A stretch of DNA of 56,930 nucleotides. It comes from Welwitschia mirabilis. Its lineage: Eukaryota > Gnetophyta > Gnetopsida > Welwitschiales. Position numbers and translations under genes: made by a program. Below the pieces are notes generated by a model. It saw nothing but the letters and a program-made list of their open reading frames with translations. It searched no databases and was not told where the DNA came from. Positions 47,470-56,930 of this stretch are shown here, one piece after another (the first letter of the stretch is position 1; each line of letters begins with the position of its first letter). The stretch spans positions 194,770,427-194,827,356 of the forward strand of contig JBOZIK010000001.1 in assembly GCA_051453625.1 (NCBI GenBank), given 5' to 3'.

Positions 47470-49190
47470 GGTATTTCCTCAATGATGTTGCCTTCTTTTA
47501 AAAGAAAATAGAATAACACTTACTACATAAGATCAAATCAAACCTGAGACATTAAGTAGATTGAATTTAAATAACTAATACTTATGAAAGATACTAATAA
47601 CAAATGGAAAGTAATGATGATTATCCTTTTAAAAATTTAGAGATTCAATTCTCATTCACCCACTTCATGTTTCTATTTTAAAGCATTTAGGTGATCACAA
47701 GGTATTTCCTGTCTTGTAAGGAGTGTATTAAGTGTAATTATTCTACTAGATTAGATTGTTTTCGTAAATGATTACTTTTATAATAAGGCTTTAAGCGTTA
47801 TACATTAACATAAAAGGTTTTATAGAGAGTGACATCATAAATACAAGTTGACACATTAGGTTAAATTTTCATAATATGATAGGAATCTAACCATTGAGAT
47901 ACCAAATTATTATGAATTATATTGGCTTTATTATTAAAAATAAGTACTAATTGGCTAGTTCAAAATGTTTGAATTCAATTTTCTTATGATGATAATATTT
48001 GGCTAAGATTTTGTAATAAACTAAAGATTAATGGCTTGTGTTCTCATTTCATTAAGGTGCTGAATCTAAAGAAGGTGATCGTAGAAGTTAGATTCTTAAT
48101 CTATTAAGTTCAAGATATGATGAGTTTTAAAATAAAAAGTAACAACAATGATAAAACATAATATTTACCATAAATAAATTCATAAGAAGATAAGCTAAGA
48201 GAATTTCGCCAAGTTATTCTATAGGATCAAATGACATCATTAATTTTTAAATCCCCATTATTTCATTAGATATAATAGTTTTTTAAATTATTTTATTGAT
48301 TTCCCATTTAGAATTTTCAAATTAACCATTTATGTAAAACTGCTAAGAATTAACAATACAATATTTAATTCCTACTTGTAAGAGAATCTTCTAAAAAAAT
48401 ATTATTAATAAAATGAGTTTTTTAATCATTTATAAGAATTCTAGAAAAACAAAAACAACAAAAAATATCGGATTTAACCAAAAAAAGGTTAACGCATCAT
48501 TAGCTATGGTGGAAAGAGCTTTGGCTTATTTGGTCACATAATCAATGGTGAGTAGAATGTATTTCTTTTAATAAGAAGGGGGATCTAAAGTTTAAATAAA
48601 ATTAATAGTCTCATACTCAAAGGCTTACACTTTATAATAGGTTAAAGTGGCATGTTTCAGTTGTGAGTTAATCTTCCAAATTTTCGATAATCCTCAAATC
48701 TACTAATGAATTCAAAAAGAAAATCATGAAATAATAAAGGCCAATAGAATCTAGCATATAGGATTTTGATATATATATTATTTTCACTCAGATGTCCTCC
48801 ATAAACTTCTCCATGATAAAGTTGTATAATATATTGTTCCTATTTTAAAATGCATTTATTCATAAGTTGATATTTACATTGTCAATATAAAAAAATGAGA
48901 CATACTCATACTTACCTATCCTATGGAGAAATACTTTACATTGGGATGAAGTCCGAAATTTGTATGTATGTTAAAGGTGATAAGATAATTAACAATGTTT
49001 ACATATTAATGATTAGTATGTTTTTCATATTAGTGTATTAATTACCAAACAAGGAATAGATGTCCATCTAGAAATCATCCTTGATGACTAAAGGTTTAGA
49101 GAAGAGAAAAAAAATGATAAATATGAAAGATGATAAATGACAACATTTTTATTTCTAACTTTTTCTATGATGGTAAGGTTAAACTCTATA
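47470..49190 (-). pseudogene. Integrase of copy D, decayed
   Basis: The zinc-finger part reads LYHGEVYGGHLSE (48795-48835; Cys to Tyr). The core reads FEYETINFI, where the first catalytic Asp is Asn, KYILLTIDYVTK, stop, AKALSTIANDALTF (about 48500-48560), then ILIND (second Asp at 48425-48427), KTHFINNIFF, and FYING, stop, FENSKWEINKII, where the catalytic Glu is present (48316-48318). So the second and third residues survive, and only the first is lost. It differs from A-C, which carry Lys at the Glu site. Confidence 0.72.
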
Positions 49191-49720
49191 AGTAGTAATA
49201 TCCAAATTATAAAAGGATTTTCATTATTTCTTTGATTATAAGATAGTGAATGATAGAGTGATGTATTTAAACATTACGATGATATTCCAAAAGGTAACAG
49301 TAAAAGTTTTCAAGGAAATGAGTAATAGAAAGTTATTATTTCTTCATAACCATACAATTAAGAGCACCTTAAAGAGAACGAGTTTTACTAGTATAAGGAA
49401 TGATATAAAAATCTTTATCATCTTTTTGAACCAAGATTCCATCATGGCATATAAATCCAAGTATTTTATCCAATTGTTAAGAATTTTATCTTTTAAAATT
49501 TAAAAGGTTTCTTGGCAAAAATAAATACAAATAAATTTAGAAGCCTTTTCTAGAAGTTAATGAAGAATTTTATTTATTTTTGAAAAATCTTTAATGAACC
49601 TCCTATAAAATTTAATATGACCTAGAAAGGATATAACTTACTTAAGATTAGTTGATGATGTCATACATATGATAACTCAAATCTTAAATAGATCAAACTC
49701 AACCCCATGTTTTCAAAAAT
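49191..49720 (-). pseudogene. RNase H region of copy D, decayed
   Basis: Placed between RT and IN by alignment with copy A (for example the GTAATGAATGATAG-like stretch near 49240, matching 5817). No catalytic set can be read. Confidence 0.5.
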
Positions 49721-50424
49721 ATATCTAATTAAAACTCCATTTTAAATTAAGAGAATGTTTTTTTCCCAACTAAGTTTCAAATTAGTTTTTTATGCATCTA
49801 TCCAATATTCTTCTTGATATTTTTAAGGTTTGATTAAAATAATATTTTCATGATGAAAAATCATCCAAAAAAACCCAAATGAAATCCTCCATTATACTAG
49901 TTAAGATATCTATAATAATACTTTAGAAGATTCCTAGAGCATTACACAACCTAAAGGGCATTCATTTGTTTGAATAATTTTCAAAAGATAAGATAAAGTA
50001 GTTTTGGATTAATCCTTACTTGTAATGAAATTTAATTATATACACTATATCAATCTAAAAAGTATTAGCTTTCATATCCTTATAGATGATAAAAAGGGTA
50101 AAGGGAAATAACCCTTTTTCTTATGTTCATTAAGTTTTCAGAAATCAATGTAAACTTTCTAGTTCTCTTCTTTTTTTGGAACTATAGTTAAAGAACTAAT
50201 TTTTTCACTATAAGTGATAAGATAAATTTTGTCTACATTAACTAATTTAATGATTTTTTTCTTTCACCACTTATCATAGATCTAGGTCTAATCTTCATTG
50301 TAATTCTCTTATTAACTTAGTATTCTCCTCTAAGTATATTTCATATTAAAAATGTTGAAATGAGTATTACATAAATCTTTATAAGTCCATACAAACTATT
50401 AAGATTTTCTTATTAATACTCAAA
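49721..50424 (-). pseudogene. Reverse transcriptase of copy D, decayed
   Basis: At about 49850-49890 it reads IWVFLDDFSS, a canonical catalytic box with both Asp. Upstream at 50150-50240 it reads KIYLITYSEKISSLTIVPKK, the fingers block. A 100-N gap (50425-50524) follows; its edges repeat the same roughly 50 bp, an assembly overlap. Confidence 0.72.
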
Positions 50425-50524
50425 NNNNNNNNNNNNNNNNNNNNNNNNNNNNNNNNNNNNNNNNNNNNNNNNNNNNNNNNNNNNNNNNNNNNNNNNNNNN
50501 NNNNNNNNNNNNNNNNNNNNNNNN

Positions 50525-51103
50525 AAATCTTTATAAGTCCATACAAACTATTAAACTTTTCTTATTAATACTCAAATGCTTAAACTCTTTTAATTCAAGA
50601 TAAATTTGATGATATAATTAAAGGTTTCTAAGAATAATTATGGATAAAGATACATAAGGCTGCTAAAAAATCCTTTCAACATTGGTTGTTGTATTAGAAG
50701 TTATACTTGTTCTTCTAAAATAATGCCATGAAATTGTTTTATAATTTGTTTTCTTTTAGTTTTAGAAATGAATTCTAAACTTTATTTAATATAGAGTAGA
50801 CTTTCTTTTAACAAATTCTCATTTATTTATATGAATAAAAAGAGTTCAAAGGTAATTAAATCAATGAGTCATCACTACTATAATGGTAAGAAGAAATAGC
50901 TCAAAAATGAGTTACGCTTAGGAGTTCTTTATAGGTTTAAGTTGAAATTAGTTTAAAATCATTAATCAGTAAATTCTCTACATCAAAGACCTCATCTATT
51001 ATTTCTTATTTTTTAGCTATGTTAAAAACTCTAAAATTGAATTTTTTTTATTTTTAAAAGATAAGCTCATCATTCTCATTTTAGTATGAATGATGCCATG
51101 GAC
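50525..51103 (-). other. Copy D linker region
   Basis: This connects RT to the protease repeats. Stops are frequent and no motif can be read beyond weak similarity to the linkers of copies A-C. Confidence 0.4.
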
Positions 51104-53323
51104 AGTAGTATGAAAAGATATTCTTAAAATAAGGGGTATCCAATTTCATTTACTAGTTGAAGGGTAATAAAATTAGCCAAATAGAAATTTTTGTAAATTT
51201 GAAGAACAAGTTCTTTAATAATTCCTACTAGTTTAGTGCTTAAAACATCTACTAGTTTAAGAATTATATTAATAAATTAGATTCTCTTANNNNNNNNNNN
51301 NNNNNNNNNNNNNNNNNNNNNNNNNNNNNNNNNNNNNNNNNNNNNNNNNNNNNNNNNNNNNNNNNNNNNNNNNNNNNNNNNNNNNNNNNNNNNNNNNNNN
51401 NNNNNNNNNNNNNNNNNNNNNNNNNNNNNNNNNNNNNNNNNNNNNNNNNNNNNNNNNNNNNNNNNNNNNNNNNNNNNNNNNNNNNNNNNNNNNNNNNNNN
51501 NNNNNNNNNNNNNNNNNNNNNNNNNNNNNNNNNNNNNNNNNNNNNNNNNNNNNNNNNNNNNNNNNNNNNNNNNNNNNNNNNNNNNNNNNNNNNNNNNNNN
51601 NNNNNNNNNNNNNNNNNNNNNNNNNNNNNNNNNNNNNNNNNNNNNNNNNNNNNNNNNNNNNNNNNNNNNNNNNNNNNNNNNNNNNNNNNNNNNNNNNNNN
51701 NNNNNNNNNNNNNNNNNNNNNNNNNNNNNNNNNNNNNNNNNNNNNNNNNNNNNNNNNNNNNNNNNNNNNNNNNNNNNNNNNNNNNNNNNNNNNNNNNNNN
51801 NNNNNNNNNNNNNNNNNNNNNNNNNNNNNNNNNNNNNNNNNNNNNNNNNNNNNNNNNNNNNNNNNNNNNNNNNNNNNNNNNNNNNNNNNNNNNNNNNNNN
51901 NNNNNNNNNNNNNNNNNNNNNNNNNNNNNNNNNNNNNNNNNNNNNNNNNNNNNNNNNNNNNNNNNNNNNNNNNNNNNNNNNNNNNNNNNNNNNNNNNNNN
52001 NNNNNNNNNNNNNNNNNNNNNNNNNNNNNNNNNNNNNNNNNTTTAGCAATGTGAATAGGCACAGCATTACCACTTTTTCATAGATTAATAAGATAGTTCC
52101 TTAACATCTGACTGTATTTTAAAATTATGCTTATCATAGCTATCATTGGATCAATATACTGAAATGATTTATTAAGTAGAAAATATGTCATGCTTTGAGC
52201 CATAATTACTTTCTTTAGCGTAGCCATATTTTTATTACTAGTTATTAAATCTATTCTAACTTTAGTGTTGTGATTACTAACTTAAAGCATCTTTCAAAAG
52301 GATAAATTAATGTTGATTTCCTTCATTTATTTTTTCAAGTATTCATCATACACCAAAATTGGTTTTAAATGTTTCATTCAAGAAGTTGATTCTTCATCGA
52401 CTTTTATTCTATTACTACTATAAGATGTAGAGAGTACAATTGGTTTGGATTAAGTGTAAAGGCTAATTTTTCATGTCCTCCTCAGTATTTGATTCATCTA
52501 AATTCACAAGTTGAGAGGGAATGATTCCTTATTTTAATTAATCACATAGGATGTTTTTCTGTAAGATGCCTAACATCTTCTATAGTAATACAAAAAGATC
52601 TTCCTATAATTAAGGGGTATTCAATTTCGTTTACTACTTAAAGGATAATAAAATTAACCAAGTATAAATTTTTGTTATTTTGAAGAACAATTTCTTTAAT
52701 GATTCCTGCTGGTTTAGTGATTAAAGCATCTACTAGTGTAAGAATTATATCAATAATTTGGATTCTCTTATCTAGTTATTATCATTTAGTAATGTGAATA
52801 AGCATAGAATTACCACTTTTTCATAGATTAATTAGATAGTTCCTTAACTTCTTACTTTATTTTAAAATTAATGCTTATGATAGCTATCATTGGATCAATA
52901 TACTTAAATGCTTTATTAAGTAGAAAAGATGTGCTTTGTGCCATAATAACTTTCTTTAGCATAGCCATATTTTCCTTACTAGTTACTACATCTATTCAAA
53001 CTTTGTGTTGTGATCACTATCTTAAAGCATCTTTCAAAGGGATAAATTAATGTTGATTTCCTTCATTTATTTTTATAATTACTTATCATACACCAAAATT
53101 ATTTTTAAATGTTTTATTCAAGGATTTAATTCTTTATCAACTTTTATTGTATTATTACTATAATATGTAGAGATTTTCAATGGTTTGGATTAAGTGTAAA
53201 GACTACTTTTTTGTGTCATCCTCAGTATTATATTCATTTGAAGTCACAGGTTGAGAGGGAATGATTTCTTATTTTAATTAGTCACATAGGATGGTTTTCT
53301 ATAAGATGCCTAATATCTTCTAC
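51104..53323 (-). pseudogene. Protease segment of copy D in three 740-bp tandem units
   Basis: Unit starts at 51104 and 52584 lie 1480 bp apart, exactly twice 740. The third unit (52584-53323) is fully visible; the middle unit (about 51844-52583) is visible from 52042 on; the first (51104-51843) is visible up to 51289. A 752-N gap (51290-52041) covers the rest. Within a unit the minus strand encodes the retropepsin C-terminal part: ALITKPAGIIKEIVLQNNKN, LYLVNFIIL, IEYPLIIGRSF. A GNAVPIHIAK block near 52042-52075 matches the strand after the active site; the Asp itself is not seen. Confidence 0.65.
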
Positions 53324-54127
53324 ATGTTTTTTTGGATTTTTAAGTTTACTATATTAAAATATCTAAACTTGACTTTAATGTATTCTGTTCTTGAGGATGA
53401 TTATTGGGATTTCTTTTTAATAATCTAGATTTAAATTATTATAAGGCAACCTAGATACATTATTACTAAATGATTAAAATCAAGAGTTAAATGTGCTTTT
53501 GAAGTCTCTTATAGGTGTGAGTTTGTTTAAGTATTAAATGTACATATGTCTTTAAAAGTAAGTTCTTAACAACTAGGAAGCATTAGAAATTTCTTAATTT
53601 TATGGTCATCATCTTGACAGATATAATAATAATAAACATTGGATTAGGAGACAAACGTTTTCTCATTTTATTTAATACCTTTAAATATTTTAGGTTTAAA
53701 AATATTTCTTTCATGATTAAGTTGAAGGATTTAATTAAATATGCTATTTCTTGAGTGGACACTAAAGTTGAAAACTTTTTATTGCTTTAATTTCTTTCAT
53801 CATTTCCCTCATTGATTTAGCTTTAGCTTGTGATTCAATTATAGATCATGTTTTACTTATCTAATGAATTTATTCCAACTTCTCACAAGTTGTTATAGAA
53901 TATCTATTTAAGGTATTTCCATCTTTTACAAAATATACCATTTGTCTAGTTTGAGGATTATATCCTTCAAGGAAGTATTCTATAATATGAAAAAACTTAA
54001 ATGCGTTACTTGGGTTTTGGATGAAATAACCTATGAAGCATTTAAAACTTGAATAATAGTCTTTTTTAACCTTTTTTTTTAATTCATTCACTTTCTTTCT
54101 TAATTCTTGTATCCTATGATTGGTCAT
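53324..54127 (-). pseudogene. Gag of copy D, decayed
   Basis: The open frame 53870-54127 reads NPSNAFKFFHIIEYFLEGYN, PQTRQMVYFVKDGNTLN, which matches the F-x-GLNPQTRQMVDxxxGG block of Athila/Tat-type gag. The N-terminal part is Lys-rich (RKKVNELKKKVKKD). The rest toward 53324 is broken. Confidence 0.68.
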
Positions 54128-55677
54128 ACATCAGTTAAAAAAAGTTGTACACATGTCATCACATGCACTAATGTTATGATTAAGCATAAAATTATATCAT
54201 ATTTTTGCTTTTCATCTAAGATTCAATGAAAAGGCTTTCAAAAATGTTCTATTAGACACATCTATTCAAGCTGTTTTTGGTAATTTATTCAATTTTAACA
54301 TCCTTATCATTTAGTAGATGAATTATATTATCGAATGTATTTTTCCTATTTAAGAACAATTTTCTTAATAACATGTTTAAAATGCTAGGTATATGTTTTG
54401 AAGAAGTACTAGTTGAATGAGTAAGATAAAGTTGGAGAATGGATTTTGTTTTTAAAAAATCTTACTAGATTAAGAAAAGGAGGAAACTGATTATCATTAA
54501 ACATTTATTTAAATTCATGTCTATTAGGTCCAATTTTAGTAAGAGGTGATTCCTAATATAAATCCTCTATATGTAAATTTAATAGGTTCATAATTTTATC
54601 TATAATCATATAATTTATGTTTAATATTTTCTTTTATTAATATTTAATTACTATTTAACCCATGAAGCATGTAAGAGTGAAAAAGGGGAAGATTTTCTTA
54701 TTGTTATATAATCAATTATTCTCTAAATCTAACCACATGCACAAACCTAAATATTGTGAAAATACATTTTATAATAAACTATTATAGGTTTATGGATGCT
54801 GTTTTTATTTATATAGGAGATATTATAATAAAAAGGAGCAACAACATTATACCAAACAGATGGAAAGGATATCTAGATGATGTTTAATCATAAATACCTT
54901 ATAAAATACATTCATAATAGTCTTATATCCTCATAAACTATATCCCACTCTTTAATAATCATAGAATAGTTTTTGGACACTCTAAATTTGGTTGTATGTA
55001 TAAAATTTTAGTAGAAGCAGTTGACTAGTCAAACCTAACATGTAGCTAGACTTAAGATTTTCTTGAATAGTTCATGTACAAAGAAAATTAAATTCTCTAT
55101 TAACTATTATAGCCTTTCTCTCTTCCTTTCTTCAACATTTAAAAAGGATAACAAAGAGACAAAGAGGACATCTTATAAAATCATTCTTTGTGGTAATCTA
55201 ATGATGAGTTTTTTTAAGTACCATTTTCATTGGAGTATTGATTTCCTCGTTACCTTTTTACTTGTTTAATATTTATTTAATTTGTATTTTAAGATTTTAA
55301 GACTCTAAATTATAGGTGTTTTTCTCTTCATAAATCTTACATAAGCACAAGTAGAAGAGAACTTATAATTAATTATTCTCTTGAGAACTTCATTCATTAA
55401 GACTTTGATCATTTTGATGGTTAGAATGTTGGCAACTAAATTATGAGCTTGAATAGGAGCTTATTTGATTTATAAATAAAAAGCCTGATATTTCAAATTT
55501 TCTTAGGGAATACGTTGTTTACTTTTGAGTTTAAAATAAAAATAAAGATTTACCAATTTCTCATTTTTAATTCTTGGATTAGCTTTCTTTAAAATAGGTT
55601 TTAAAATAAGAACTTTGAAAATCCCTAACTGTCATACCTCTACAAATTAACTCAAGTTGTAGAGAATTGCTTCCACA
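54128..55677. other. Unassigned, between copy D gag and element E
   Basis: This should hold the rest of copy D gag, its leader and LTR, and the LTR of element E. ATACCAAACAGATGG near 54856 could be a worn PBS of copy D, but the match is poor. No gene is seen; the 68-codon frame at 55063 has no family resemblance. Confidence 0.3.
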
Positions 55678-55698
55678 GTGTACCATTATTGCCTGGGT
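55678..55698 (+). other. Possible primer-binding site of element E (tRNA-Asp type)
   Basis: GTACC, ATTA, TTGCCTGGG follows CCACA. Against TTGGCGCCGTTGCCGGGGA the TTGCC-GGG half is kept with a small insertion before it. A gag on the same strand begins about 380 bp downstream, as expected. Confidence 0.35.
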
Positions 55699-56080
55699 GG
55701 TGTCAATCTTCCTGGGATCTTTAGGTTCTTTTAGAATTCTTTTGCTAATTCATAAAATATTTGATTTTCATCTTTTTTATAGTTTTTATTATAATGAACA
55801 TATCTATTTTAATGTATCATAGACTATTTTATTACTTCATGAAAATGAGAGAATAAGAAGTTGAAGTTCATCAAAGAAAATATAGAAAGTAGACTCTTTG
55901 ATTATAAAGAATACAAACAAATTATACAATATCCTCAACAATTCTCAACTTTATTCTTGTCTTTTAAAGATCAAGATTCATCTTCCCTATTTTATTAGTT
56001 GATTATGAACTTAAAATATGGTGAAATTATTTCATCTTTAGAAATTAATACCCCTCCACTACATTTCAACCTATTGTGGA

Positions 56081-56900
56081 GGTGAATAAACTAGAGTCTA
56101 AAAGTGATACTCTTCCAAATCCTTCTACTACCTTTATATTACCTAAGAATATAAAATTCATTGAAGATTTTCAATCCAAATTTGAGTTTAAGACTAAACT
56201 AAAATTATAAATCAAAAGTACCCATAATGTGGCTAGGAATCCATGGGCTTTAAGAACTTTAAGAGATTCCTTGCAAAGAATAAATCAAGAGAACCATAAC
56301 CCAATTAACTTATCTAATGAAAAGGATGTTAAAATAAATAATCTAAGTGCTTTATCCAAATGTAATGGAAAGGATACTAATGATTCACTTTAATTTCTTA
56401 TTGATCTTGATTCTTTTCTTTAGACTCTTGGGAAACTAATTACTAATATATTTTATTTAATGCTTTTAAAATGGCCTGCATTGAAAGTGCTAGGAATTAG
56501 TTCTATCATCTTTCTTACCACTCTATTACTTCTAGAGGGTAAATGAAAAGAGCCATTCTTGATGGATATCTTATAAATTCTAAAGTTTAGATTCTTAAGA
56601 AAAGTATTAGTGATTTTACACAACAGAAAGATGAAGACTATGTTATAGGTTTTAAAATATTTTCATCTTATGTTACTAGTTATCTAAAAAATGACATTGA
56701 AGATTGAAAACTAATAGGATATCTTGTTTAATGTCTTCTACTTAACACTTACCAAATGATGGACTCTACATATGGGAATAATATTATGGAAGTCCCATTA
56801 AATCAATGTTAGTTAAAATTAGAATTTCTATAAGAGTAGAGTAAGTAATGGCAATCTATAAAAGAAGAAGCACTGTTGCAATGCCAATTTTTAGGAATTT
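56081..56900 (+). pseudogene. Gag of a fifth element (E), decayed, cut by the window end
   Basis: One plus-strand frame holds from 56081 to about 56460 with three stops (VEVNKLESKSDTLPNPSTT, HNVARNPWALRTLRDSLQRI). After a frameshift it reads MACIESARN, stop, FYHLSYHSITSRG, stop, MKRAILDGYLINSKV, stop, ILKKSISDFTQQKDEDYV. That is the retrotransposon gag pattern of A-R-x-W-F, L-x-x-x-S-I-T-S-W, F-L-x-K-Y and L-x-x-x-I-x-x-F-x-Q. Stops sit where Trp and Gln are expected. Confidence 0.6.
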
Positions 56901-56930
56901 GATGATGTATTTGGAGTACTTTTGCAGGAC

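Larger units (their letters stand above)
47470..54127 (-). mobile_element. Copy D: older Athila/Tat-type element, internal region
   Basis: The minus strand reads gag, PR, RT, RNase H and IN from right to left. Integrase and RT align with copies A-C only at protein level, so it is another family or a much older copy. No LTR could be fixed. The protease part is repeated. Confidence 0.7.

Noticed and set aside
51264-52073. Frames of 261-269 codons on the minus strand
   Set aside because: They run through the 752-N gap. The few real codons are the edges of the protease repeat units.

Overview
This window looks like a stretch of plant (probably dicot) heterochromatin. It is very A+T rich and poor in CpG, with assembly gaps, no intact host gene that I can recognise, no rRNA or tRNA gene, and no bacterial-type signal. 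Nearly everything that can be identified is decayed Ty3/gypsy LTR retrotransposon of the Athila/Tat (OTA) type. The assignment rests on four things: RT blocks with the F-M-D-x-F-S form of the catalytic box, primer-binding sites that still resemble the tRNA-Asp type (TTGGCGCCGTTGCCGGGGA), very long internal regions, and an extra ORF downstream of integrase. All coding regions are broken by stops and frameshifts, and many stops sit where Gln, Arg or Trp codons are expected, as C-to-T (deamination) decay would produce.

Layout. Positions 1-23214, minus strand: two copies of one family in tandem that share their middle LTR. Copy B runs from its 5' LTR (22124-23214) leftward through PBS, leader, gag, protease, linker, RT, RNase H, integrase, a long non-coding block and a downstream ORF into the shared LTR (11090-12013). 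That LTR also serves as the 5' LTR of copy A, which runs on to the left edge of the window with the same gene order; its 3' LTR lies outside. Positions 23215-29181: unassigned AT-rich sequence with one decayed initiator-Met-type PBS (26869) and a layered tandem repeat (28076-28745). Positions 29182-41619, plus strand: copy C of the same family, with both LTRs present and a total of about 12.4 kb. Positions 41620-46500: unassigned, with an initiator-Met-type PBS on the minus strand (44050). Positions 46549-54127, minus strand: copy D, an older and different Athila/Tat-type element whose protease segment lies in a probable triple tandem duplication of period 740 bp. Positions 55678-56900, plus strand: a possible PBS and a decayed gag of a fifth element, cut by the window end.

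In a live element these parts would act together. The LTR drives a genomic RNA, Gag packages it, protease cuts Gag-Pol, RT and RNase H copy it from a tRNA primer, and integrase inserts the DNA. Here no copy can do this alone. The points most worth a second look are the shared-LTR tandem; a nested dyad motif (GTCATC..GATGAC plus GTGGATGAC) scattered through LTRs, leaders, 3' regions and even pol of copies A, B and C; a shared Asp-to-Glu change in the RT box of B and C; a shared Glu-to-Lys change at the integrase catalytic Glu of A, B and C; and the protease triplication in D. I found no convincing new enzyme system. The dyad motif family is the best candidate for something undescribed.
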